From the NCBI GenBank assembly GCA_049724395.1, contig JAUGWO010000198.1, forward strand, positions 1 to 64,000: 64,000 nt of DNA. The letters are read 5' to 3'. Made by a program: the position numbers and the translations under genes. Positions 21,001-31,850 of the stretch are shown piece by piece; position 1 is the stretch's first letter, and every line of letters begins with the position of its first letter. Source of the stretch: Spongospora subterranea f. sp. subterranea (Eukaryota; Endomyxa: Phytomyxea; Phytomyxea; Plasmodiophorida). Under the pieces are notes generated by a model. It saw only the letters and a list, made by a program, of their open reading frames with translations, ran no database searches and was not told where the DNA came from.

Positions 21001-23463
21001 GCTGGCATATAGAACTTCAATGTTGCGGCCTTACAGCCTTTTTCGCAGCTGACAAGTTTCAAAATATTTTCAATGTCTCAACCGAACCTTATATTTCCAT
21101 CGAACTATTCGTGCCAGACACACAAATATCGGTGTCTGCGACGAGAATACTGTCATAGCTTCATTTCACGGCACGACTTCGACTCGCACCAGTGCTCTGC
21201 CGGTCAATGTCGTGTAGTTTAATGATTTCTCTCATCATCATGCTGTTTATTCCACAGTGCCGCCAAAGCTTTAGCATTCTCGCGCGAGCTAATAAAGAAA
21301 ACGGTCGGGTAGCCTCTGTATTTCGAGGATCGGCAAAGGAGATCGTTATACGCTTTCAACCATGTTGAGACGTGTTATGGGTTGAGTTGATCACCGTAAC
21401 ACGCTCTCCATATCTACCAGAAAGGCGGGACAGCAAAAGGTTCAGCTTTATTACAAACAAATTTGTTTTTCTGATCCAGATACTGATAAGCAGAACACAA
21501 AAAAAAAATTAGATGTACAAAAAATATAGAAACCAACGATATACAATCAAATACGAGATATCTCCAATTCCACGTACCTAATGAACATTTTGGTCATAAA
21601 CTTGGTTTGAATAACAAGGAAGACCTTTTGGTGAAAGAATCCAAATTTTGTCTTATCTGCGAGCAGCTGATCGGCAGGTCAAAATCAAATCAGTGATTGC
21701 AATGGCAGTAAAATGTGAACGTTTTGTAAACCTTACGCTTATATATCAGAACTGGGGTATAGTTCTCCTCCTGCAACACCAAGATCTATACATCAGTACG
21801 AACAGCATCGTTTCCTCGGCCTTCAAGGCGAACCTGTAGGTTTTGGCCGTCTTTGATGACCCAGTCATTATGGGAAGACGACTGATTCGAAACTTGCAAA
21901 GCTGACAAAGGAGTAGACTCGGTCTCGCTAACCCCGACATGGTCTTGAAGGTGGTTCCTGTTTCGTAACGATTGATTGATGGGGCGAACGATTGATTTCT
22001 CCTCAACCTTGTTGAGCAGCTGCATCGTGTTTGCGGGTCTTGAGCATGATCAGGATCGTTTCCTGTGTTGCTGATGAATGAGTCTGACGGATACACTGGC
22101 GACCTCTGTGATATTAGCACAAATACGAGATGAGCATGATTAGTCCAGTTTGCAAGACGCTTTGCTTCGGGACGGTCGGCAATTCTCATTTCAAGCATCA
22201 CGTACTGTTTTAGATTACTAGCAGCTAGAAGGATCTCCGGCAGATGAACGTTTTGAATGTTCTGCATGTATTGCAGTGAAACCGGTTACTGAACGTGACA
22301 TACTAAGCGTTGCCGAAATAATCTTTCCATAATTTGACCGCTGCTACGCTGACGATATTCAAGTTCTGCTCCTGCAGAGGAGATTCTGGATGAAACTACA
22401 GAGTCCAAAACTAGCGTTCGGTACACAAAAGTTGGAGCTCAACTACAATTTGTGATTGCAGACAGCATTCACTTGTATTCTCGCCGTATCTATGTTTGAT
22501 ATTCGCCAGATCACTTCAGATTTTTCGTTCTTCTTAAAACCTCTTGGGCAAGTGGAGGAATTTGGCGTAATGGGGAAAGAGACCAGTCGATCTGTACTGC
22601 TGTTTCCACCTTACACAAATTGCGCTCGATGAAACCGTCGTTTAGACTCATATGGCCAACGTGATTTTCTCAGATCACCTCAGAAAAGGAAAGTGATTAT
22701 GAATAAATATTTCGATAGCTCTGTTTCGCCTTCTCCATCGATAACCTTTAACTGACACCTTGATCCGGCGAGTTAAGGAACCCCCGGCTGTAAATTGGTC
22801 CATGCCTTCATTGACCTCAACGGTTTGTCAGCCATCGGCACGATGCACTCGGCATTTGATCATCATTCGAATCGTTGATATTCAATGCGATTCGCCGCCT
22901 TCACTGCTGGAAAACTCGTGTTTTGCCAAGTTTGAAAAAACCTTCCACCACGACCTCAAATGATGGTTCAGTCACTTTAAACTTTTGTTGAAGCCTGGAT
23001 TGTTCAGCCACCCCGACCTCAATAACCTTTGAAGAGCATCGCGTTCTTGTTATGGTTCAACGAATGGCATACAGAGCATGAACGTTTCCACTCTAATACT
23101 ATCGCTACCATGGCATTCTATGAGGTCCCCGAGTGTCCGACGATATTGTGTCGGATATTTGGAAAACCGTAAGTTTTCAGCGTTTCAGCAACAAACTATT
23201 TCAGGGATCTCTTGCCCGTGTAAAATTGTGTAGGATTTAACACATGTATAGTGACGACATGCTGAAGCTTCGAGAATCTTTTTTGAGATTTCGAGTCTCG
23301 CCACGTCTGGGTGGGGCGCGCGACATCACACCATTTTCTTCTAGTGACATGAGAAATGAAGCATTCAAAAAGTAGCGGCAAAGGAACATTGCGTCTGTTG
23401 TTGGACTAAATAATTGGTTTGGTTTAATTTGGTATAAACTTGTAAATATTTGAGGAACACACG
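21001..23463. other. Intergenic region, no gene identified
   Basis: The longest frame is at 21746-22267 on the minus strand (173 residues) and overlaps another minus-strand frame, 21786-22025. Neither shows a domain, signal peptide or repeat pattern I recognise. Shorter frames at 22760-22963 and 23196-23467 look like chance. A run of A at about 21490-21500 and generally poor codon signal fit worn intergenic or repeat DNA. The end of the region is the 3' flank of a type C BTB gene and resembles the flank before 16040. Confidence 0.4.
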
Positions 23464-24390
23464 TCATTGATTTCTATTGCAAAAACGGCATCTGTAAGCT
23501 GTCCTTATCAAACCGTTCATTCGATCCGAGACGATTTTGAATATGATGAAATGAGAAAAGTCTTGACCAGATTCAAGTTGAACTGCAATGCGACTTGTTC
23601 GGTTATATATAGGTATGATAATCGGCGAAGTTGTCCAAGATTCTGATAATATCTCATATCCTTTGATCAGGCACTCTAGACGATCCTGCTGAGTAATGAT
23701 GATCTTATCGTCATTTCCCTCCCAGATAATATCCATTCCGGGATTCACTTTACTGCAATATTTCAATAAAACTTCGTATATTAAAACCGGGTCACCTGTA
23801 ACGTGCTCCAATACAGCCAACAGTTCTCTGACCTCCATTTTATGAATCTGTAAATAGGATGAACCTTGATGCGCTACCTTGCCAACAATTTCTAGTATTT
23901 TGTTAAGCAATTGTGAAAGATTGTAGTTGAAAGAGAAACGTATTACATCAATCCAATTCGATGTTTCCATCACAATCCGTTCTATCAGCTCTAGTTCGCA
24001 TTGATCTTTGACTCCATTGGCCAACATGAAATTAGCGATTATAAGAACTGAGAACACATCTTGGATTGAGTTAAATTCCGATGGCTCTACTAGGCCATAA
24101 ATTGTTCGAAGAAACTGTCCGAAGAGACGATTGGCGACATCAGGTGAAACAGAAAATGAGCCAAAAGACTTTGGTATTGCCATATCCGGTAATACAATAT
24201 CACATATTGCTCGTGGCTCCAAACAATTATCGGTATCATCTTGGGGCCACTTCACATATTGTTCAATCATGGAGCAGGCGGGGATCATCACCGCTTTGTG
24301 CACATAGAACTTGACCTCAGATAAAGTAAGAACTAAATCACTCGATGACTCGTTATTGAAGAGGGCCTGTACGGCAATCATACTGGCCAT
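23464..24390 (-). CDS. BTB/POZ-domain protein, type C copy 2
   Basis: The open frame extends to 24438, but the Met at 24390 (MASMIAVQALFNNESSSDLV) aligns with the start of the paralogue at 16963, so I choose it; this gives 308 residues. BTB opening SSSDLVLTLSEVKFYVHKAV, the helix MIPACSMIEQYVKW, and a C-terminal half with LLKYCSKVNPGMDIIWEGND. The final residues YRCRFCNRNQ form a CxxC motif, as in copy C1. An upstream start would add 16 residues with a hydrophobic VGWICASI segment not shared by other copies. Confidence 0.85.
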   Translation of the reverse strand: MASMIAVQALFNNESSSDLVLTLSEVKFYVHKAVMIPACSMIEQYVKWPQDDTDNCLEPRAICDIVLPDMAIPKSFGSFSVSPDVANRLFGQFLRTIYGLVEPSEFNSIQDVFSVLIIANFMLANGVKDQCELELIERIVMETSNWIDVIRFSFNYNLSQLLNKILEIVGKVAHQGSSYLQIHKMEVRELLAVLEHVTGDPVLIYEVLLKYCSKVNPGMDIIWEGNDDKIIITQQDRLECLIKGYEILSESWTTSPIIIPIYNRTSRIAVQLESGQDFSHFIIFKIVSDRMNGLIRTAYRCRFCNRNQ

Positions 24391-24438
24391 CTTCGATTCT
24401 GTTATACTGGCGCAAATCCAGCCGACCAGACTGGTCAC

Positions 24439-25248
24439 AAGCCGTTACTGTATCGCCAACCGTCCGTGACATGTTGGTGCGATTGCTGCAGTTAAATACC
24501 TATCTGCTGCAATACCATGGTCACAATCGATATTAGAGTATTGATGTGTTCTATATAATGCTTGACCATCTTGTTATCATGACTTGACGTCTTTTTCACA
24601 ATTCATATCGGTGCCTGTAATATTTCTGAAAATTGTTTCACTGCCGATCTATATATATGATGCCGAGGATTATTTTTCGATTGAAATCGGACGTAATGTT
24701 GGCGAGTGAGGGTCATGAGACGGATTAAGTCCTCTTTCCTTCTCTATTCGAACATCACATGTTCCTGCACCATTCAATTATTAACATGAGGCTATGAAAT
24801 TTGATCTGCACTAAAGACAATGATGCAGCAAACTATGGTCTGAATTGGGCACAACCTACCTTTAAAGTTACAGCAACAACTCGGAGATCCTTTCTGGGCC
24901 CGTTTGTGAATCTTCTCAAAACATTTACCGCTCATGATTAACGCTCTGATAATCCATGAAGAGATCAATTAGTTACTCTCTTGACCACTGTAATTGGAAA
25001 AATCGAACAACACGGATCGATTCCTACATACCTAATACCTTTCGGATTATGAAAATCGGTCAAAATCTTTATATAAACACAGCATTCGAACATCAAAAAA
25101 TGACTTTGTATAATAACAAATCGATTTTCTTTTTTAATTTTCATTTTTGTTGACTGGCGAAGAAAGCATTTTCGGAAACGTTGAATCTGAGGTTCAATAA
25201 TGGGGTAAATTGAGGGATAGCTGAATATGAAAGTTGTTTATTGAGTTC
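24439..25248. other. Intergenic region, no gene seen
   Basis: AT-rich spacer between the last BTB gene and the end of the first protease gene. A small plus-strand frame at 24956-25153 has no family features. No repeat or RNA gene was recognised. Confidence 0.45.
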
Positions 25249-26801
25249 TTAGAAGTAGAATTGAGTCGGCTGAGTCTGAATCTGGGCTTTGGTGGTGATG
25301 AAAGATGCATCAGTAGCTATACCGCAATGATTGTTGACATCTCGAGGCATATTGACGTAGCCTTTATTTCCCCACGATGCTCCCCAAGAATTCTTTACAA
25401 TCCAGTATTTCCTGTTCTTAGCGTTGACTCCATATCCCTAAGATCGCGGCAAGGTCAATTTCTTAGTGTTCAGAGCAGGTTATATCAACAAGACTTACAA
25501 CAACCAGAACGCCATGATCGAGATGCTCTGCATCGCTTTTACACGTTGGATCGAATAGAATTCCTGAACGGTAAAGCTGGAAAACTGACGAATGGATCTG
25601 TGAGTGAAGATGGTATCGAACAATATGTGATGAACCTACATATACTAGATGCGTCAATGGCAACAGATACAGGGGCTGAGGCAGCTACTTCACGTAGAGC
25701 TTGTTCATCTCCGCTTGGGATTCGTTTGAATCCGTCGAACAACTTGTACTTCTGGATGTTATCCACCTGACATTTACCGCTAACACCACCCCCGCTGCTG
25801 TATTGATAATCCTTCTCCAGAATAGCACCTTCATTGATAACCAGGGTAAATCCATCGGTCATTTCCCCGCCTTTATCGCATGTGTCTTGACCGCCGTTAG
25901 CACAGTTGATCAAGAACTGCTCCGAGAAGCTCCTTAGTATTGGGCGACCACCCGCTTCATTTGTTTGCGCGAACGCGGCTGAACCTTCCATGCATCCGGT
26001 CGCCGAGAAACTCCAACAGCTCCCGCACTGTCCTTGATTCTTGACGGGCGTCACAAGTCCTTTTGTTCGTAAATCGACTTGTTCAGGAAGGTTGGATGAT
26101 CCATTGCTGCGGAACATTCTATTATCGTCCAACTCACGACGGGCACGTAGTTTGTATCCTGTCTGACGATAGCGGAATTCTTCATTTGTCATATCGGCAA
26201 ATTCTGTCAATCCAAGAGTAAAACCTTCGCCACTTTTAGAAAATTGCTCGTTGTGCTCTTTGATTATGGCGACATTCTGGCGGAACGCTTCAAAACTTGA
26301 CTTGTGCTTCTCATCAGACTCGAACTTCCTTCCGAAGTGGTCAACGAAATCACTCCAAAGATGAAGAATGGGATTCTCGCTAATGGCTTTTATCTCCATC
26401 TCATTACTATGAAACATATTCGGTCCTGGTGAGCTTGAGCGATGTCCCACATTTCGAAGAGCTGGGTAACTCGGTCTGGTATGTCTCTGAATGGGCGATT
26501 CAAGCTCACCATCGTGATTGCTGCCAATGCTAATGGAATCGGGACAAAATGCATCCCAATTGCGGTACTTGGGATATCTTTGCTTGACGAATTCGACATT
26601 CTGAAGATACACATCCTTTTCCGACTGATACTCGGCATCAGTCTTATAATTCTTGCCATAGTTCCGGATATAGTCTTCCCAAACAGTCTCAACGGCGGGG
26701 TCAATGTTAGAAACCATATCATTCCCAATGTCAAGTACGAAACCAGTTGCTGTGCCTAGAAAAGCCACCACGACAAAAGCCCAGGTTGACCACATCTTCA
26801 T
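25249..26801 (-). CDS. Papain-family cysteine protease (C1A) with an extended prodomain
   Basis: Exon joining gives complement(25249..25437, 25499..25584, 25646..26801), 476 residues; both introns are 61 bp with GT-AG ends. A signal peptide ([20 protein letters not shown]) suggests entry to the secretory or lysosomal route. Residues 37-75 look like a first, partial I29 prodomain ([20 protein letters not shown]). After a linker rich in Ser and Pro comes a complete I29 inhibitor domain ([30 protein letters not shown]). The mature enzyme starts near [11 protein letters not shown]. The active-site Cys is in [10 protein letters not shown], the His in [12 protein letters not shown] and the Asn in YWIVKNSWG. 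The usual CNGG motif is CDKGG here. The second protease gene at 33217-34488 shares the intron positions. The duplicated prodomain segment is unusual. Confidence 0.9.
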
Positions 26802-27140
26802 GTTATGACAATGGCGAGTATGATGGCGATTCTCATCCCATAATGCTGTAAAGATGGAACCTGCAGAGTCGCGTCCTGTTGTCATGCATGGCCAAGTGCC
26901 CAGTGCACTGGGTACTATATAAGGCCCCAGGGGGTGACGTGACGGCACAGATAACGCCATCTGTCGTTACCGACTTAGGTACCGCACTTCACCACTTACA
27001 CCTATCGTGGCTATGGGGGCACAGGGTAACGCCATCTCACTGTCGTTACCGCACTTCTTCGCTTGCCTTGCCTTGGCTGTGGTGCTTCGTTACATAACGG
27101 CACACTGTAACAGTCGTTACCGCACTTGATCACGACAAGT
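26802..27140 (-). promoter_or_regulatory. Likely protease-gene promoter with repeated motif
   Basis: Upstream of the protease start, the plus strand at about 26918-26932 reads gtactatataaggcc. On the minus strand this gives a TATATAG-type box about 120 bp before the ATG. Further upstream the word gtcgttaccg occurs three times (about 26961, 27040 and 27111), twice followed by cactt, together with taacgccatct repeats. Repeated words upstream of a TATA-like box fit regulatory sites, but no factor can be named. Confidence 0.4.
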
Positions 27141-30055
27141 ATACCTGCCGTAAACATGACACTCCATTACACACGAGATTTCCACCGTTCCAATATGGAG
27201 TGTTCCACGAGCCCAACCAGTCGCCCATAGATCGAATATAACCCCGAAAGGGACGAGAAGAGGGTATTATCGCGACAGTTCTGGATGTGCGGCCCTATAC
27301 CCGAAATGGTATCATGCATGGCGAAACAGCGAATTACAATTTTCACACAAGCAAACTGTGGGATATGAGGGCTGTTCAGTCGGCAACGGATGAAATCGCT
27401 TCGCAATCTCCGGAAAATATGTTTTAGTGACATTTCTTTGTGTTACCGAGTTGGCATTGAACAGATTTGAAATTATATCGACGGGGCACTAGATTCATGA
27501 ACACATTTTGCACAAATTTATTTTCATCTACCCGATCCATAACTGTCTTTAGCTAAATGACGCTCACCGATAGTCTTGGTATGGTATGGTATACAAATGT
27601 TCATGGGTTTTTATGGTTCGGGTAATCCTGTGTACTATCAGGTTGTCCCTCCGCCTGGGCGCTACAAGTAGCTTAGACCAGCATATAGGAGTATATTGTA
27701 TTATACTCCTAATATATGCTGTTGTCGTATCAAAGTAATTTATGTGACAAATGAAGTGGAGTTTATTGGCGATAAATTTTTCTTGAGTCGTACGTTGGAC
27801 ATCCCGACATAAATGGACAATCTTCTTTTTGTGTAAAAAGAACAAGTGTTAATATGATCAATACACATTACCGTTTCACTGGATCGCCGGGCGAGCTATT
27901 GTATTGACATTCTAGACTGACAAAAACGATGACGCGATTCAGCCAAAGTGGACGATGTATGGAACACATTGGTGAGGTCCTTTTATCATCGCTCCCGTAA
28001 AGTCTTTAAATATTCGGTCGGCATTGACTCGGTTCCCAGTCCAGTACCGGTGAACACATTTGCTGTGATGCATTGTGGGCTATTGCCGCTCTTTAAATAA
28101 TGTACGCTATGGCCGAGGACTTCTCGTCCTTGGTTTCGGTTTGATTTTGTAGCTTCCGTTATAGGGTTGCTGTCCTTGATCCTGATTACAATACCGGGGG
28201 AATTCTCTGAGATACCTGGGTCAAGTCAGAACATATTTTATGTATCCATGATAATCAGCCTCATTGGCTGTTTAGTGCAAAGAAAAATTGGAATCGCCTC
28301 AATATTAAGCCTACACATATCAGGGGCGATCCCAAACATGGAAGATATGCCTCAATAAGTTAATATCAATCTGAACTATCAACATGGAACGAACCAATGC
28401 CGAAAATTGTGAAAACTATTCTCGCGGCACATAATTTTACGAAAAGATGCTATAATGAATCTCGAGGAAAAAATGAATGACTCGAGAAGTATTCACGAAC
28501 ACTTGTAAACTCATGATCCAAACGCACCCGCATAATGTATTGGCGCAAAACCCCACATGTTGGCCAATATCGAAACATACATTGAGATTGGAATATGTTG
28601 TAAACAATGTGGGATATTCTATATCTCCTGTTTCCTTATAGATCATACCTAATTGATATCCGGTATTAGCCATTGTCTGCATTATTGTTAGTGTCTAATT
28701 ACCTGAACAACATACCATTGACCGCTAATTGTGCCCAAGGAATTCGTGAGTGATGAACCACCAATTATTCTCGATCCAGCTAGGGTTAGACCACGAAGCA
28801 TGTGCTAGTGCACATCATTGCAACCTTAATCGGTCCGACAAACACTTCCGACAAACGTGAATGAGATCACCTCAGCATTGAATTGCTCAGTTGCAGATGA
28901 TCAGAGCGAACGGGTTTGAGATTAGCTTTGATAACCTGTGGAATAGAGCACATGTTAGCGCCAACTTAATGGGCATTCGCTGACAAGGTCAAGATTGTCG
29001 CCGAGCGATGTTTCAGAATAATTTCGTCCCGAATCGACGTTAATGACAGTTGCAGAACAAACCTTCGCCTTCTACATCAAATCTGTCAATCAACTCTGGT
29101 GTTCAAGAACTTTGACGGTTTTCCGACGATTCCTTGTAGATGGTAATCAATGGTCCTTGTAGATGGTAATTAATGGCAGAATCCGAATCGGAACAATCCT
29201 ATGGGGCAGTGCAATTCTATATCTTGAGCTGATCTGTGGTCAACTTTATTGACTGTATTAGATGATGAATATGGCAATTGCAGTCTAAATGTGTCATGGC
29301 CCATTAGAGGACCTGTGTCGTTATAACTAGGTTCTATACCAGGGAACAGAGCTCGATGAAATATTTGGGTGAAGGCGGAAACCCATAGTAGTTGAGAGAC
29401 GCGGTTAGCCAAACACATGGATTAGAGCGAACGGCGAACTGGACGAGGGGCGATTAACCCAGGTATTGACGATGAAATATAGTAGGAGATGTTATTATCT
29501 GGGGATTCCTATTAGGTGGTCATAAGATTCATCAACTGCTATTGGGGCTGATGATATTCACCTGTAAATTATCATAGTTTAACAAATTTTTGTTGTTGAG
29601 AACTATTTTGAATAATCATAAAGGCCATTAATATGGCCTATTTTTGCCGGGACCAGGAACGGCTAGGACATGATCCAAAAATATTGATTGGTCATCGTCG
29701 TTCAAGGAACAAACGGCGTAATCCTGTTTTTGACGGTATTGTAGAGTTGTCACCTAATTGCACTCTGGGACCACGAAAACCGGTTTAAAAATAATTAGGT
29801 CATTGGAGTTGAATATCATGTTATTCGAACACCCAGTATCTGTATTCCAAGGAGGGAAAGTTTGGACCATTGACCAACGACGCTTTAGACCCAACGTTCA
29901 GCAGTGTCCTGTTTAGTGGTTTTGGAGGAATGGTTTGTTGGAAGTTGTTCCGGGTGTTGCACATAACATTGGTCATCACTATGATGGAGATGACCTTTAG
30001 GCGGTGGGTAATCTCACTCTCGGATCAGGTTATCTCTGCTCTCATCATCTGCAAT
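27141..30055. other. Long gene-poor region
   Basis: About 2.9 kb without a convincing gene. Frames at 27167-27433, 27564-27845, 28437-28682 and 29170-29418 (minus) and at 28167-28358 and 29870-30064 (plus) lack recognisable domains. A small tandem duplication of ccttgtagatggtaat lies at about 29131-29172. A TATA-like palindromic stretch, ggagtatattgtattatact, is at about 27686. No RNA gene was found. Confidence 0.4.
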
Positions 30056-30574
30056 CGTTGGTGATAATGCAATCTGCTGCGATTCCCTTCGGGGTTTCTC
30101 ATTGTTGACAAATCAGGTGTTTCTATTATCGAACTCTCCACTCCTGTTTATCGATTGCGGAATGCATTTTATGGAGAAGATTGGCGATCACTGTTCGATG
30201 TCATCATGGTGTCAGCAGGAAAGCCCGTTTGGTTCGTTCGGGATCCGAAATTTCGCCGCGTCGAAGAATCCGGCAAACTGTAATTGCTGCGTGTTAATCA
30301 CCTTGAAAAAGGCCAAATCTGTACTGTAGATATTGCCACTGAATTCACTTTATCGACCATCCTTGATATTCTGTAGCAAGGCTCACTTTCGGAATTCGCT
30401 TGTTTGACTGGCTGGAGAGGGGACTCAGCCCTGTATTTTGGAAATCACATCAATTCACGCCGATGGGCAACTATTCGACGATGACGCCATTGACGTTGTC
30501 ATGCTAGGTTTGAAAGCTGAACGCAATGAGATTCGACGAAATCTCAAATAGTACACCAATAAGCATTTTGGCAG
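30056..30574 (+). pseudogene. Partial copy of the NT5DC nucleotidase gene
   Basis: The plus strand closely matches the minus strand of 40700-39940, part of the NT5DC gene. It contains the exon coding for GFSLLTNQ..., the following exon piece with the TGWRG block, and the intron between them (starting gtagatattgccactg). Because the intron is kept, this is a DNA-level copy and not a retrocopy. A stretch present in the parent gene (roughly 40070-40290) is missing here, as are the first and last exons. In-frame stops and small indels show it is not functional. Divergence is low, so the copying was fairly recent. Confidence 0.88.
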
Positions 30575-31169
30575 CCTGACATATTGATACTGGGGGTTCG
30601 AATGACATGACATCCAACTCCAACGATTTGATCAATTTTAAAATGGTCCTATAGGGCAATTGGGTGACGACACCACAATACCGTCGAACAGATTTGGCGT
30701 TGTTTTTTAACGTTGAGGACCAACAGTTTCTAATCGACGGGGATTCTCTGAAGACTTTTGAGGATTATAAACTCTACACCCGCTGATGAAGTGCTTGTGA
30801 AGATTCGAAAGATCAAGGTTCGCAAAGATCAAGACCCCATGTATCGTCTCGACGCTGGAGTACACAATACCCTTTGTTTTTGACTCTGTTCTACCGATGT
30901 TTTCTTAACACGCTCGACTTGGTCACACTAACTCGTGCCTGAGCAAAACCTCAGTGAACAGAATCAAGTTGAAATTAGGAGATGATAGCAGTTCTGTGCG
31001 AGCGTGCGTTATGGGCAAGATGAGGCGTGGGCCGTATATCGCACTGTTATCCATCAGCCAAACTGATGGTTGGGCGTGTTCATCAAGATATGACTGCGTT
31101 AACTGATTGATCATAATTTGTGAATCGGATTCATGTCCGTTTGCTGCACCAATATCCACTAGCTAAGGA
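30575..31169. other. Intergenic region, no gene identified
   Basis: Sequence after the nucleotidase copy. One plus-strand stretch near 30780-30850 reads VLVKIRKIKVRKDQDPMYRL and looks protein-like, but stops surround it and no family was recognised. The minus-strand frame 30923-31159 shows no domain. Confidence 0.35.
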
Positions 31170-31496
31170 TCAAATTTTGGTTAAATTGATACCGGTAATA
31201 TGAAGCATTGCTGTCCGCATTACCTCGTTATAAATTGCTAGCGAGATGGCAGGACGACCATCTCTTCCTGCCCGTACGCTTTTTTTGTGCAAATCACATA
31301 GCGTCATCTTCCTCAGTGATGTGAACAACAGCTCGCACATCTGGGCAATCCACTCCGACCCCGAATGCGATTGTAGCAAGAACACAACCGCAGGACGGCC
31401 ATCTGCTGTAGTGCTGTGAAATATGTATCGAAGTCTTTTTAATGAATCCCAACCCTGTTTGCTACCAAGAACAAGTGCCGGCGCCCAACCATGCAT
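31170..31496 (-). pseudogene. Possible RecQ-like helicase fragment
   Basis: The frame encodes 108 residues including SVRAGRDGRPAISLAIYN. This is close to motif VI of RecQ helicases ('GRAGRDG'), which carries the arginine finger. The residues before it do not fit the usual sequence between motifs V and VI, so at most a short decayed helicase piece is present. A chance match cannot be excluded. Confidence 0.25.
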
Positions 31497-31595
31497 CAGT
31501 TGGGCTCATGCACAACAGTGCCACATTTGTTGCGATGACGACGGCACTGGTGTTTGTGCCAGTCAATCATGTTGTTCAGCCCAACTGATGCATGG
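31489..31595. repeat. Short inverted repeat (18-bp perfect arms)
   Basis: The sequence ccatgcatcagttgggct at 31489-31506 recurs as its exact reverse complement at 31578-31595. Inside the arms, further words (acaac...gttgt, cagtgcc...ggcac) also pair partly. The whole 107-bp block could fold into a hairpin and has the size of a very small fold-back or MITE. It lies at the edge of the copia fragment. Confidence 0.65.
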
Positions 31596-31604
31596 CTCAC
31601 CTAA

Positions 31605-31850
31605 GTGTTTTCGTGGGCAATAATAGCCATACACCTTTACAACAGGCGACCTCACTCTCTCCTTTCCAATCGAATACCTTCTGAAATCGGCGGAGAATAT
31701 GTCTCGAAAGAGGTTCGATCAGATGCGAGGACTAGGCATATTGATGTCAAACATCATTCTGTGAGGCAGTTAATCTGGAATAATCATATCAAGGTCGAAT
31801 ACCTGTCTAACGACAAAATGATAGTCGCAATCCTAGACCGACATTCATGA
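31605..31850 (+). mobile_element. Fossil Ty1/copia fragment, rearranged
   Basis: The frame joins two copia pieces that are normally far apart. An integrase-like stretch (AIHLYNRRPHSLLSNRIPSE) is followed at once by the RNase H terminal block (RTRHIDVKHHSVRQLIWNNH, then IKVEYLS). The intervening reverse transcriptase is missing, so this is a deleted, old fragment. No terminal repeats were seen. Confidence 0.65.

Noticed and set aside
21746-22267. 173-residue minus-strand ORF
   Set aside because: Length alone is not enough in this region. Overlapping frames are equally open and no conserved pattern is visible.
25234-25770. Plus-strand 178-residue ORF
   Set aside because: It lies antisense to the end of the protease gene, which has clear catalytic motifs and splice sites.
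26442-26759. Plus-strand ORF opposite the protease prodomain
   Set aside because: Shadow of the minus-strand coding exon.
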